In this document: positions 35,361 through 45,891 of the stretch, in pieces
Layout of the letters: every line of letters begins with the position of its first letter
How positions within the stretch are numbered: the first letter of the stretch is position 1
From: Dioszegia crocea
Lineage: Eukaryota > Basidiomycota > Tremellomycetes > Tremellales > Bulleribasidiaceae
DNA: 64,000 bases
NCBI GenBank assembly: GCA_001600615.1
Contig: BCKK01000010.1
Coordinates: forward strand, 509,392-573,391
Direction of reading: 5' to 3'
Made by a program: the position numbers and the translations under genes
The notes under the pieces: model-generated
The model's database searches: none
What the model saw: only the letters and a program-made list of their open reading frames with translations
What the model was told of the DNA's origin: nothing

Positions 35361-37264
35361 TTATTGGGCCTTACCGCCCTTAACGGCCTTCTTTACTTCT
35401 TCCCCCTCCACTTCTTCAGCCTCATCCTCATCGTCCGATCGATCATCCTTGAGCGGGTCATTGAAAACAGCACTAAAGAACAAGTCAGCACCTCCCACCA
35501 CTGAGCTCCCATGGACAAAAGTTATACTTACCGATATAGAATCCGCAGGATCAAGAAGTACCAAAACAAGTTGATGATCTGTAGCAAGAAGATGGGCAGG
35601 AAGATCATCTCTCTAAGCCATGGTGCACACCATTTGTCATTGAGGGGATCAAAGACTTGACGTTCGGAGTAACTGTCATGGTCAGCTGAACCCTCTTGGG
35701 CAAAAGAAGTGTAACTCACGGGATAAGCTTGAACTCTGTCCAGACACTGTATAGGATCTTGATGTTGAGGTAGTGTCTGAAGTAGCTGTTGGTGTCAGTG
35801 GCTGCTGCCCCAAGAGGAGGTAAGAGAAAGTAAGAAAAATGGAAAAAAATCGACTCACGTCCAAACCAAAACGAAAAATGCGAATACTGGTTGACTGGCT
35901 GTCTCCGATACGTAGTTTGTGCACTTAGCCAAGGCCAAAAATACATCACTAGTATCCATACTGATGAAGATGGCGATACCAATGTGGGTTAGCTAGGTCA
36001 GTCAGCTTGACATCCAAGGAAAAAAATATTCAAAAAATCGAAAAATTGGGAAAGACGTACGTATGTCATGTAAGACCAGAATATCAGATATAGCGTGACC
36101 ATATGCTGCAGTGATCAGCGCCAGCTTCCGTGTGCATATGGAGGGTGTGAAGGTGGAGGGTAGGGTAGTGCACCAAGCACCTGTAAGGTAGACCCGGAAA
36201 ATCGAGTTTGAGGAGGTAAGGGGAAAAATCGTACGTGTGCAACCAATTCTTTGAAATCCTTGCGGGGCTTCTCTATCTTCGCTGCGAGTATAATGGTCTG
36301 TTGGAGCCAATAGCTAGCTTGTAGGAGGTATAGTAATTTCATGCCGAATGAAAATGTCTTGTGGGGGTATTCAAGCCAGAGGTGTTCAGTTCTGTACCCT
36401 GAAGAGTCAGCGAACGTGCCATTGGAGAGCAGGAGACGTACACCATAGTGGTAGACCACTCATGATAGCCTAAGTCGTGAGTTAGAGGAACGATGATGTG
36501 CGAGGAAGCCTTACGTACAATTCCTGAAGATCCCGTAAGGCCCATATAGAAGATCGCATAGCCCTCTGTCCAGGTCAGCGTAGGTAGAGGTATCAAGGTA
36601 GACTACTCACGCTCTGTGAACCGTTCGATCTTATTGCCTTTTATTCCAAGTCGTTTGGCGAGAGGTCGAAGCACTTTCAACGTCATGAATTGTCGAACAC
36701 TGTTTAATCAGTTTGGATTCCTCCATGTTTCGCAGAGATACACCTACAAGCTCCACCAGATGATCTGATGTGCGACAAAGAGGATATCTCCGCGGGCTTT
36801 GGTATAAGACCCATCAGGCTGTTTACCAGACAAAAGCAGTAGAGGCCTGGCGAGATTTGGCGAGTCGGGCGAAAGGACACCATAATGCGTCAAGAGGGTA
36901 TGATTGACGTAGTATAGCACAGTGATGAGGAGCAGCTTGAATGAGGTAGCTAAAGGGTGCGTGAGCTAAATTCACCCAGAGCAAGCGAAGAGAAATGAGT
37001 CGTCTTCTCGGACAACAAGGAGCAAGTGAGAAATTCGGTCAACATAAGCTTACCCGGTACCAACATCCAACGACCTGTTCTCACATCCTGCCAGAATCCC
37101 AGCGAGTCATACCTGTCCGAAATGGCATCAGGGTGTCGACGAGGTTTTGAGGGTTTGTTATCCCTTATACCATTATCGGCAGTTGTAGATGCTAGACGCC
37201 TAGTCAGTCAGCCCTCAATCCAGTTAGCGGATATGAGCAACATACGATGGCGAAGGTCGAGCAT
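35361..37264 (-). CDS. ceramide synthase (LAG1/LAC1 family), tandem copy 1
   Basis: About ten exons, roughly 395 aa. Order: N-tail with DVRTGRWMLVP, first span (FKLLLITVLYYVNHTLL), loop GDILFVAHQIIWWSL, then the TLC domain. That domain reads YAIFYMGLTGSSGI, YLLQASYWLQQTIILAAKIEKPRKDF, the paired His in LVAHHMVTLYLIFWSYM, and ISMDTSDVFLALAKCTNYV. The His pair spans the intron at about 36109-36235. The MDxSD motif is intact (35943-35959). The tail carries PLKDDRSDDEDEAEE. The enzyme N-acylates sphingoid bases with acyl-CoA in the ER. First of four tandem paralogues. The ATG at 37264 follows from splicing of a short first exon and is the least certain part. Confidence 0.88.
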
Positions 37265-37812
37265 TCAGTGGGACTTGACTGTGAAGCGTTAGCTCGGACA
37301 AGTCACAAGGCCCCAAGGCGAATGAGAATCGGCAGTCTCGCAAACCCACTTTAAAGCGTTGGTAACGGATGAGCTCCGTCTCCTATTCGGAATCCTATTC
37401 GCCGATACTGAAGGCGGAGTCGAGCTTGACATTCTCCTTTGTGTGTCGAGCTCTTATGGCTGTACTTGAGGCTATTGTGGTTGTTGACAATACGGGGTCA
37501 GTCCAATCCATTTGACCCTTTTTGGCCGGCCGAGCTCGGCCTCCATCCGAACCATCGCACGGGCTTCCACTCCACATGGCTCTTCGATCGGCGGCCGCCG
37601 CTGTTTCAGATTCTGATTCCGCCTGGAGTGGAGGTGGTCCACTGTATCGGCGTACTGTGACCATAGGGAGCTTGACCCAAGCCGGGATCATAGCTGGAGG
37701 AAGACGCTTGGCTTGTATTGGCCTTGACCCCAGCGCTATTGTCTTTCAGCAAACGCGGGGAGGCTTCAGGATCTCAGCGACATCAATGATCGTACCATCC
37801 GATATCTAGGTT
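37265..37812. other. intergenic between ceramide synthase copies 1 and 2
   Basis: 548 bases between co-directional paralogues. It contains the promoter of copy 1. An open minus frame at 37395-37691 has no family similarity and is not called. Confidence 0.4.
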
Positions 37813-39663
37813 CTATCCCGTTGATCCTTCAAGGATCTTTTCCTGCCCCTGCAGCTGGCCCTTGCACCCGTTCGCCAATGGCCCCTGCTCTCCCATATCC
37901 AGCCCTTCGACCTCCACTTCCTCCTCTCCCTCATCCTCATCATCCGACCGATCATCTTTTAGCGGTTTATTCCGTAGAGTCCTGGTTGAATCAGCACAAA
38001 ATCCCCCACGAACTTGTAGGAAACTTACCGGACCAAGATACGTGCGATCATGAATGACCAAAAGAGGTTCATAAGCTGCAATAAGAAGAGGGGGATGAAG
38101 ATCTGATATCGAAGCCAAGGAGCGCAGAATTTATCTTGCATCGGAGCGAAGACTTCACATTCGCCGTGCCTAGATATCAGCGAAGACTCCACGCGTGCCG
38201 GATAGCTGGGTAGGGACGTACGGGATCAGATCAAACTCTTTGTACAGTGACCATAACATACGGATATTCAGGTAATGTCTACAGTATCTGCTTTTGTCAG
38301 CTCGGATCGCCGAGTCTAAGCAGACAGACTTACGTCCAGACGACTATGAATGCCGCAAAGACTGGTTTGCTAGCAGTCTCACTTAGGTAGTTCGTAAGTT
38401 TGGCCAGCTAAGGAAATCAGCATTGAGCTAAAAGATAGAGCCAAAAAGCTGCGTACACAAAACATGATATCACTGCAATCCATCGTGATGAAGACCGCCA
38501 GGCCAAAGTAGGAGAACTGCTTTGTTAGCTTGCTCCCTAACCCTGACAGCTCAATACTCACATAGAGGCAATATGAACCTATGATGAGATAGAGAGTGAC
38601 GATGTGATGTGCAGCCAATAGCTTGAAATCGGATCGGGGCTTCTCGATACGTGCGACGAGGAGGATCATTTGCTGTAACCAATACGAAGCTTGGAGGAGG
38701 TATATGAGTTTTAGGCCGAAGGGGAGGAATTTGTGTGGGTACTCTAGGTAGAAATGTTCTGTGCGGAACCCTGGCAGAGTTAGCATTTTGATCCAGCCTG
38801 GTGGAAGTGACCTACACCATATAGGCAGATCAGACATAACGATCTGATCATCAGTACGGGTGATTGACTAGCCGGGCATGATTCGGAAACACTGACGATA
38901 CCTGATGTCCCGAAGATTCCCCAGTAGAATAGACCGTACGCCTCTAGGCCTAGTCAGAATCCGCACTCATTGAAAGACACAAGACTCACGTTCTGTAAAT
39001 CTGTCAAGCTTGCCTCTGCCGACGCCCAGCCATATCGCCAACGGACGGAAGACATGTATCGTCATGAATTGGCGGATACTGCCAGAGTCAACTCAGGAAC
39101 TAAGCGCCGTACAGAGCGGAGCTCACCAGCTCCAGAATATTATATAGTGCAGCACAAATAGTATGTCTGACCACTCTTTCGAATACCTCCCATCTGCCTG
39201 TCGGCCCGATAAGAACAAGAGGGGTTCAGCGAGGTTGATAGTCACAGGCGAGATGAGTTTCAGGTGGACCAGAGTGGTATGAGCCAGATGGTAGACGACA
39301 GGGATGAGCCATAGCTTCAATGCGGACGCTGATGCCTGTCAGCAAGTTTCCCGCTGTAGTCCTCCTGCCAAAGCCACCTACTTACATGGTACCAACATCC
39401 ACCGTCCTGTTTTCATATCACTCCAGAAACCCATGTCTGTCCGGGTTGTCTGGGCTTTACGCCGCTTGGGCTTATTGTCTCGGATACCATTGCTGATGCC
39501 TTCAACTGGGGATTGTCTGACAGGGCATAAGCGTCGTGTCCAAGCAAAGAGGATTGAGGGTAATTTACAGCGAAGGGACAGCTGCTAAGCTCGGTATTGC
39601 TCTACAAAGCTCAGCTGAAGGCGGTCGGAGGATAGACTTGGACTTACTTTGGCTCGATTTCAT
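37813..39663 (-). CDS. ceramide synthase (LAG1/LAC1 family), tandem copy 2
   Basis: A multi-exon gene. The N-tail reads SDMKTGRWMLVPC. The TLC domain has YLLQASYWLQQMILLVARIEKP, the His pair in LAAHHIVTLYLIIGSYCLYV, and ITMDCSDIMF with both Asp kept. A 16-nt first exon (MKSSQ) spliced to the IEGISNGIRDNKP exon gives the start at 39663; this junction is a prediction. The tail is RNKPLKDDRSDDEDEGEEEVEVEG followed by a Gly/Gln-rich end. Same ER N-acyltransferase role as its neighbours. It is closest in motif spelling to copies 1 and 3. Paralogues often differ in acyl-chain preference, but that cannot be read here. Confidence 0.87.
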
Positions 39664-40234
39664 CGATTTGCGCCAGAGAACAGCTCCGCCGTGTCAGACC
39701 TAGCTTCGCTGTCGACACATTATTGATAGCGGATGACATTGGCTAATAGAGGATAAGATGAAGGGTAGTCGATGGACATCTTGAAACATCTCGCAAGCTA
39801 AAGTCTGCTTAACGACGGCTATGACGATGCGGAATGTTCCTTTGTGCTGACTGTGGATCTCGGTCGCGCCCAGGCCCAGGCACATGGCCATCCCGAAAAA
39901 CCTTAAATTTCGTCGGGCCCAAAAGATGGATATCGAGTACTGCGGCTAGCTATGCAGTCCTTCTCTCTGGGAAGCGGTGCATGTGTCATACTAGATAGTT
40001 GGAGAATAGTGCAATTGAGGACTTGTGGGCCTGGCTCTGCGGGAAATTGCAGCCGAAGCGAGGAGACCGGTCATTCCGACGGTCTCCGACGGGGATACCA
40101 GGGATCACCGTGGTGGCCTTAGCAAGCCCGACCGTTCATACGTTCACCTCAGCTGCCCTGATTCGCTCAAGGCAGCGACGCAATACATAGCAGGGCCCTT
40201 GATCGTATACGACAGTTCAATCTCGAGAGTCATG
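39664..40234. other. intergenic between ceramide synthase copies 2 and 3
   Basis: 571 bases, co-directional. No supported frame; presumably promoter of copy 2 and 3' end of copy 3. Confidence 0.4.
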
Positions 40235-41962
40235 TCACCCCGTCTTCAGCTTCCCTCCTACAGGCGATGCAGCCGCTCCTTCACCAATCACACCCTCTTC
40301 CCCTTCATCCTCGTCGTCAGAGCGATCATCCTTCAGCGGTACGCTGCGCAACGTCCTGTACAAGTCAGTTCCTTACTCATGCGTACAGCCTAATGACCGA
40401 GCAGCATAGAATGCAGACTTACCGGTAGAGGATGCGCAAGATGAGGAAGCCCCAATATAGATTCATGAGCTGCAGCAAGAACACAGGGAGGAAAAGCAGC
40501 ATGTGGATCGAGGGCGCACACCACTTGTCTTGACTGGGCGAGACGGTCATGCACTCGTTTGCCCTGGTACGTCAGCACATACCCATCTGATCTGGCTGAT
40601 AAGACTAACGGGAGGAGGTCGAAGATACGCCAAATGGATGACAGGATATGATAGTGGAGATAATGCCTGCAGTAGCTGATGATGTCAGCTGGAGCTATCG
40701 AAGAGAATATCGGAAACTGCAAAACTTACGTCCAGGCTACGATGAATATCGCAAAGATGGGCTTGGAACTGCTCTCGCTTATATAGTTTGCGCATTTTGC
40801 GAGGCAGAACCACCAATCTGAAGTATCCATCGTGATGAATACCAAGAGGCCCATGTAGGTAAACTAGATAAGTCAGCCCGGGCTGGGACACAAGGGACCA
40901 GAACAAACTTACATGACAGCAGTAAATGCCTATGATGAGGTAGAGAGTGAAGATATGATGCGCAATCAAGAGGTTGAAGTCAGATCGAGGCTTTTCGTTC
41001 CGGGCCACCAGGATCAACATTTGTTGCATCCAGTAGCTGGCCTGGAGTAGGTAGAAGAGTTTCAACCCGAATGTCATCCGGGTGTGAGGGTAAGTATGGA
41101 AGGCTTGATCGGTTTGGAACCCTGTAATGTCAGCTGGATGGTCACTGTGATAGAGGGCCATCTTACACCATACTGGTAAGTCCTTCATGACCACCTGAGA
41201 GTAAGCTCGACCGTCTGGAATTCAAGTAGAGAGGGTAAGCTCACGATTCCGGATATGCTGAAGACTCCCCAGTAGCATAAACCATACGCCTCTGTGATCA
41301 TCAGCTACTTAAGAGATACACGCCCGAGCGGACCACGACTCAGCTATCAACACACGTTCGGTGAAACGAGACACTTTAGATGGCACAACGCGTAGCCAAA
41401 CAGCCAAAGGACGAAGGATATAGATAGTCAAGAATTGCCGTATACTACGAATTTGAGCTTGGTCCTTGAAGGCCGTTTTGTCCAGGGGGAGAAAATGGGA
41501 AGGCTTACAATAAGAACGCCACGATTTGATGCGCTACGAAAAGCACATCAGGACAGTATTCCTTAGTATATAATCCATCTGCCTGTCGACCCGACAGGAT
41601 CGTCAGGTGTCGAGCGATATTGGTTGATGTTGGCGGTAAGAGCGACAGGTGGATGAGGCAAGTGTGAACGAGTTGGAAAGCCACAGGTATGAGCCATAAG
41701 ATCAAGGCTGATGCTAATGGGTGTGCTGTGGTTTCAGAACTCGGACCGGGCAGCTTGACTCACACGGTACGAGCATCCATCTGCCGCTTCGTACATCGTC
41801 GCAGAAGCCTGGTATTCCCGTCCGTCTGATCTGTTCAGTACGTCGCGTTCGTCGAGATAGACCTTGTTGTACATTATCCCTAAGGTTCTCGTCCTCCTTC
41901 GACGCGACTGTCGGTGATATTCTGTACGATATCAGATCGCGCCCACAACGAGTGGCAATCAT
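40235..41962 (-). CDS. ceramide synthase (LAG1/LAC1 family), tandem copy 3
   Basis: A multi-exon gene. The N-tail reads DDVRSGRWMLVPC; then a loop with DVLFVAHQIV. The TLC domain has YLLQASYWMQQMLILVARNEKP, the His pair in LIAHHIFTLYLIIGIYCCHV, and FITMDTSDWWFCLAKCANYI. The tail is RSVPLKDDRSDDEDEGEEG and ends GGKLKTG. The start at 41962 is the first in-frame ATG; an upstream small exon spliced at CTGATATCGTACAG is also possible. ER membrane N-acyltransferase by family. Confidence 0.86.
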
Positions 41963-42674
41963 GTCTACTCACGAGGGATGATTGAGCGGTATTGGCCTGA
42001 AAGGATCAGCGATCTGCGGACAGGGGCTTCATTAAACACGTCGAACCTCGGGGATAGATCTCAAGCCATCGCCTCCTGACCGAGAACCATCAAGTCTGAC
42101 AGTTGAGGTGAAGGACGATGTGAGAGAAGACTCACTCTGACGAATCCGCAAAAGGGCAACCCCTTTGCTTCAAACCAAGACCTCCATCCGACATTCTGCT
42201 AGAAGTCTACAGCTACGGTAAGATGAAATTGGTGAAGTAGCGTGTGATGTGAATAATAACATGGCCGACGCGACCGGAAGGCTGGGGAGGGGGAGAACCG
42301 AGCTTGGCCCTAACCTTATCCTTGGGAATGCCATCCAAAGGAGGCCCCCTTTGCGCGCGGGTCATGTTTATTTCGCCCATACCGCTTGCAAGGCTGCCTG
42401 ATTACATGGCGGGAGTGTGTATGTCGACTCTGGGGTCCGTCTGCGTGTATATCGGGAGCGTGTGTGAAGGGGGCAAGCTGTACAGCTCTCGGGCTCTCCA
42501 GGGTCCGGAAGTATTCTGAAACGCCTTATGTAACAGGCTGAAACACCATCAGGAATCACCCTGCCCTGCTCGACCTGCTCTCTTCGTACCGGTAGATCTT
42601 CTCTCGAACCTCTAGACACATGTGGATAGTCATCTAAGATCTATAGAGGTTCCTCAACATATTCGCCGTCGGAA
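41963..42674. other. intergenic between ceramide synthase copies 3 and 4
   Basis: 712 bases. It may contain an unrecognised first exon of copy 3 around 41960-42130. Otherwise nothing seen. Confidence 0.35.
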
Positions 42675-44526
42675 TTATAAAGCTTTCAGTCTGATCCCCT
42701 CAACAGCAACCTCGACAGTCCCCTCTTCCTCGTCCTCCTCATCCTCGCGATCACTCTCCTCTTCCTCCTCACCCTCATCATCCGACCGATCGTCTTTAAG
42801 CGGCACATTACAAATAGCACTGACTTGTCAGGAGATATCCCGTGAAAAGTCTGCAAAACTCACCGGTATAGTGTCCTAATGATAAGACAGAGCCAGAACA
42901 GGTTCATCAGCTGAATCAACATCATCGGGATGAAGATCTGCAGGCGTAGCCACGGTGCACAGAATTTATCCTGGCTTGGAGCCCAGAGATTACATTGACC
43001 GAGCCTGACTGTCAGCTGATTGGTCCCGTAAGACAAAGAGGGGGTAACTGACGGAATAAGGTTCCACTCGTTCCAGATAGACCAAAGGATACGAAAGTTG
43101 AGGTAATGTCGACAGTAGCTGCGAGATCGTTAGCCTTGGTTATCGGACGATCGAAAGACTCACATCCAAACGGATACAAATATCAAAAACACTGGCTTGG
43201 ATGCGGTCTCATCATAATAATTGATGCACTTGGCCAGCTGCACAGCCCGTCAGCTTGTGATTCCGGACGATCAAGATGACAACGAACCGCAAATGGTATC
43301 TCTGAACAGTCCATTGTTGCGAATACTGCAATGCCCATGTGAGAGAACTGAGAGTGTCAGTGGCAGAGTTGACTCTCGACTCACATAGAGGATATACGAG
43401 CCGATGATGAGGTATCTACACGATCACCTGAACACTTGGACTGGCTGAACTCGGCAAGTCGTCCAGATTTGTAGACATACAGCGTCGCAGTGTGCTAAAT
43501 GATAAGCTGGAAGCCCGAGACGGACTCGCAGACGCTAATTGACGAAAGCTTACGTGTAGTATGAAGAGCTTGTAATCTCTCCTTGGGCGTTCGATCTGCG
43601 CAGCTAATAGTATCGACTGCTGTAGCCAATAGCTTGCTTGAAGCAGGTAAAGTGACTTGACGCCGTAAGGCATGAGCTTGTGGGGATAGCCATGAAAGAA
43701 TGCCTCCGTCTTGAAGTCTGAATGTGTGAGCAGGGAATTGAGCAGCAGTCAAGGGCAGGGACCTACACCATGAGGGCAAACCACTCATCACGATCTGGTA
43801 TGTATGAGCTGACTGACTGAAGCGGCTTGATAGCTCGTACAAAAGGAACAGCTCACAACACCGGAAATACCCATCACACCCCAATAACACAGGGCGTACG
43901 CCTCTTTGCCTGTCAACTTGATTTCAATAGGAATGGTGTGCAGACTAACGTACGCTCTGTGAAGCGAACCTGCTTTGATTTCCTGACTTCCAGCCATATG
44001 GCTAAAGGCCGAAAGATGTGTATGGTCGAGAATTGCCGAACGCTACCAGGTGTAAGTTGAGTCTCACGACACGATACGTTTTGATGCAACTGACCAACTC
44101 CAGAAAATGACCTGGTGCACCACAAAGAGCGCATCTGCCCACTCTTTGGTATATCTGCCATCTACCTGTCGGCCTGAGAGGAGAAGGAACGGTCGGGCAT
44201 AGTTGGGCGTGGTGGGAGATATGGCACCGGCGGAGACGAGGAGGGTATGACCAAGGTAACAGGTGACGGTGATGAGTAAGAGCTTGAATGACGATGCTGT
44301 AGTATCAGCTAGGGTAGTTGCTGCAGCGCAGCTGCCTAGAGGTACACTCCCCAGGTTCCAGCATCCACCGACCGGTCTTCAAATCACTCCAGAAGCTCGC
44401 CGTCGGGGGTGAGATTATCCGAGCACGTTCACTATAGCTGGCCAAATTCAGCTTTTTCTCATTGTTGAAGACAAGGAGGCCTATCTGAGACTCACGAGCT
44501 CTTGTCGCTGTACTGAAGCGCTTCAT
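42675..44526 (-). CDS. ceramide synthase (LAG1/LAC1 family), tandem copy 4, variant motif
   Basis: A multi-exon gene starting MKRFSTATRARESQ at 44526. The N-tail has SDLKTGRWMLEPGE. The TLC domain has YLLQASYWLQQSILLAAQIERP. The His pair is assembled from three exons (ILH, HTATL, YLIIGSYILY). The next motif is FATMDCSEIPFALAKCINYY, where the second Asp of MDxSD is Glu (codon at 43300-43302). The tail is PLKDDRSDDEGEEEEES followed by a second acidic run, longer than in the other copies. It is the most diverged member. Catalytic competence is open because of the Asp-to-Glu change; the fold and the His pair are retained. Confidence 0.85.
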
Positions 44527-45013
44527 CCCTGAATCGAATCAGCTTGGTAAAGTCGCAGGGGTCCAAAAAGAACTCACTCGGTCAAAGGCGGGGCTACAGT
44601 CGCGCAAGTTCTTCGTGTGATCCCAGACCCAGACACCCCGGAGACAACAGAAGACGACATAATAGGCACCCCAACCGAGATCCTGCTTGGATAAGTAGTA
44701 AAGAGAGGTGGAACACTCGAAATTTGATGGTGGTCAGCAAGTTGGTCAGAGCGGAAACCTTGTTCTTATTTCGGGGTTCTCGAGCCTCGCTTCCGCAGTT
44801 GACAACGTCGAAGTTTGGTATACAGCTCAAAGATGATTGGGAGCTGATGGTGTATCACTCGTTGCACAGTACATCTCGGCGCGATGCAGTGGTTCTTTGA
44901 TGACTTCATTGAAAGAGGCCGGTCGTGAGATGGAATGAAGCAACAGGTCGTTTCAAAATTTCTGTCCGTTCCGTCAATCAACCTCTCGCTTACATATTGT
45001 TGTTGACTGCATC
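44527..45013. promoter_or_regulatory. divergent region, ceramide synthase copy 4 / methyltransferase
   Basis: 487 bases between start codons. No supported gene and no motif I would name. Confidence 0.35.
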
Positions 45014-45859
45014 ATGCTCAGCACGCCAATGACCGCCCAGGTCGATAATGACACAGACCAAGAAGACCCTCTGGATCTATTCGACACCTCACTCGAAGTC
45101 TTATTCTCCATTCCTCCCATCGCCTTCTCGACCTCCGCCTCAGGTACATTCATCTACATACCTCCCGCCCCATCCCCTCTCAATCAGCCCATCTCCCTCA
45201 TACTTCCCTCGCCACCTGCCGAACTCTACTCTACGCTCCAAGCGAACAATGTCTGGCTATCCGGCGTCTTTCTAGCAGATCGCATTGCCCTCGGTCGGCT
45301 CGACGTTACCGGTCAGCGGATCGCAGAATTGGGCGCAGGCGCAGGTTTACCTGGCATTGTAGCCTGTCTATCTGGTGCGCAAGTGATCAGCTCAGACTGG
45401 GATACGCCGGGGGTCATCAGTGCTATTGAGAAGAATTTCAACGGCGCATGTGGGGATGAAAGGGAATGGGCCGTTGTCGGGCATACGTGGGGCACTGAGG
45501 CGACTCCTCTTCTTCAGGCTCTGGGTAAGGACGGGGAGGAGCGCCAATTTGACGTCCTTTTACTTGCCGACACGCTCTGGATGACAAACGCACACTCGGT
45601 CCTCCTGGATTCGGTATTTGCGCTGCTGAAGCCAGACGGAGTGGCCTATATCGCCGCTGGGCTACACACCGGTCGGGGCCCGGTGGAGCGTTTCCGAGCT
45701 GTAGCAGAGACGAGAGGTGGGATTGTGTCTGCTCTCGAAGCGGTTCGATGGCAGACTGGAGGAGGATGGGAGGTGTATCAATCTCCTAAAGAAGGACTGG
45801 AGGAAGAACGAGGGGTAGTGGTGTACTTCACCCTTCGCTGCTCCAACCCTGACGAGTAA
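45014..45859 (+). CDS. class I SAM methyltransferase, EFM7/NNT1-like
   Basis: A single exon of 281 aa. After an acidic N-terminus (DNDTDQEDPLDLFD) comes the family entry NVWLSGVFLADRIALG, SAM motif I in IAELGAGAGLPGIVACLSGA (about 104-113), the acidic post-I strand SSDWDTPGVISAI, VVGHTWGTEATPLL, and motif IV FDVLLLADTLWMTNAHSVLLDS. The order and the TWG motif match the nicotinamide/protein N-terminal-and-lysine methyltransferase group that acts on elongation factor 1A in yeast; substrate here is inferred. Its stop lies 32 bp from that of the convergent gene at 45892. Confidence 0.82.
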   Translation: MLSTPMTAQVDNDTDQEDPLDLFDTSLEVLFSIPPIAFSTSASGTFIYIPPAPSPLNQPISLILPSPPAELYSTLQANNVWLSGVFLADRIALGRLDVTGQRIAELGAGAGLPGIVACLSGAQVISSDWDTPGVISAIEKNFNGACGDEREWAVVGHTWGTEATPLLQALGKDGEERQFDVLLLADTLWMTNAHSVLLDSVFALLKPDGVAYIAAGLHTGRGPVERFRAVAETRGGIVSALEAVRWQTGGGWEVYQSPKEGLEEERGVVVYFTLRCSNPDE

Positions 45860-45891
45860 AGTGATTATAATGGCTATTCATATCGCACTGG

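Noticed and set aside
2751..44526. FAS1, PEX16 and the ceramide synthases as one lipid gene cluster
   Set aside because: They are spread over 40 kb with many unrelated genes between, on both strands, and use separate promoters. Co-location is most simply chance.
22171..44526. Toxin-antitoxin or defence island interpretation of the F-box-like and ceramide synthase arrays
   Set aside because: No nuclease, pore-former, NACHT or HET domain is present. The arrays are ordinary eukaryotic tandem duplications as far as the sequence shows.
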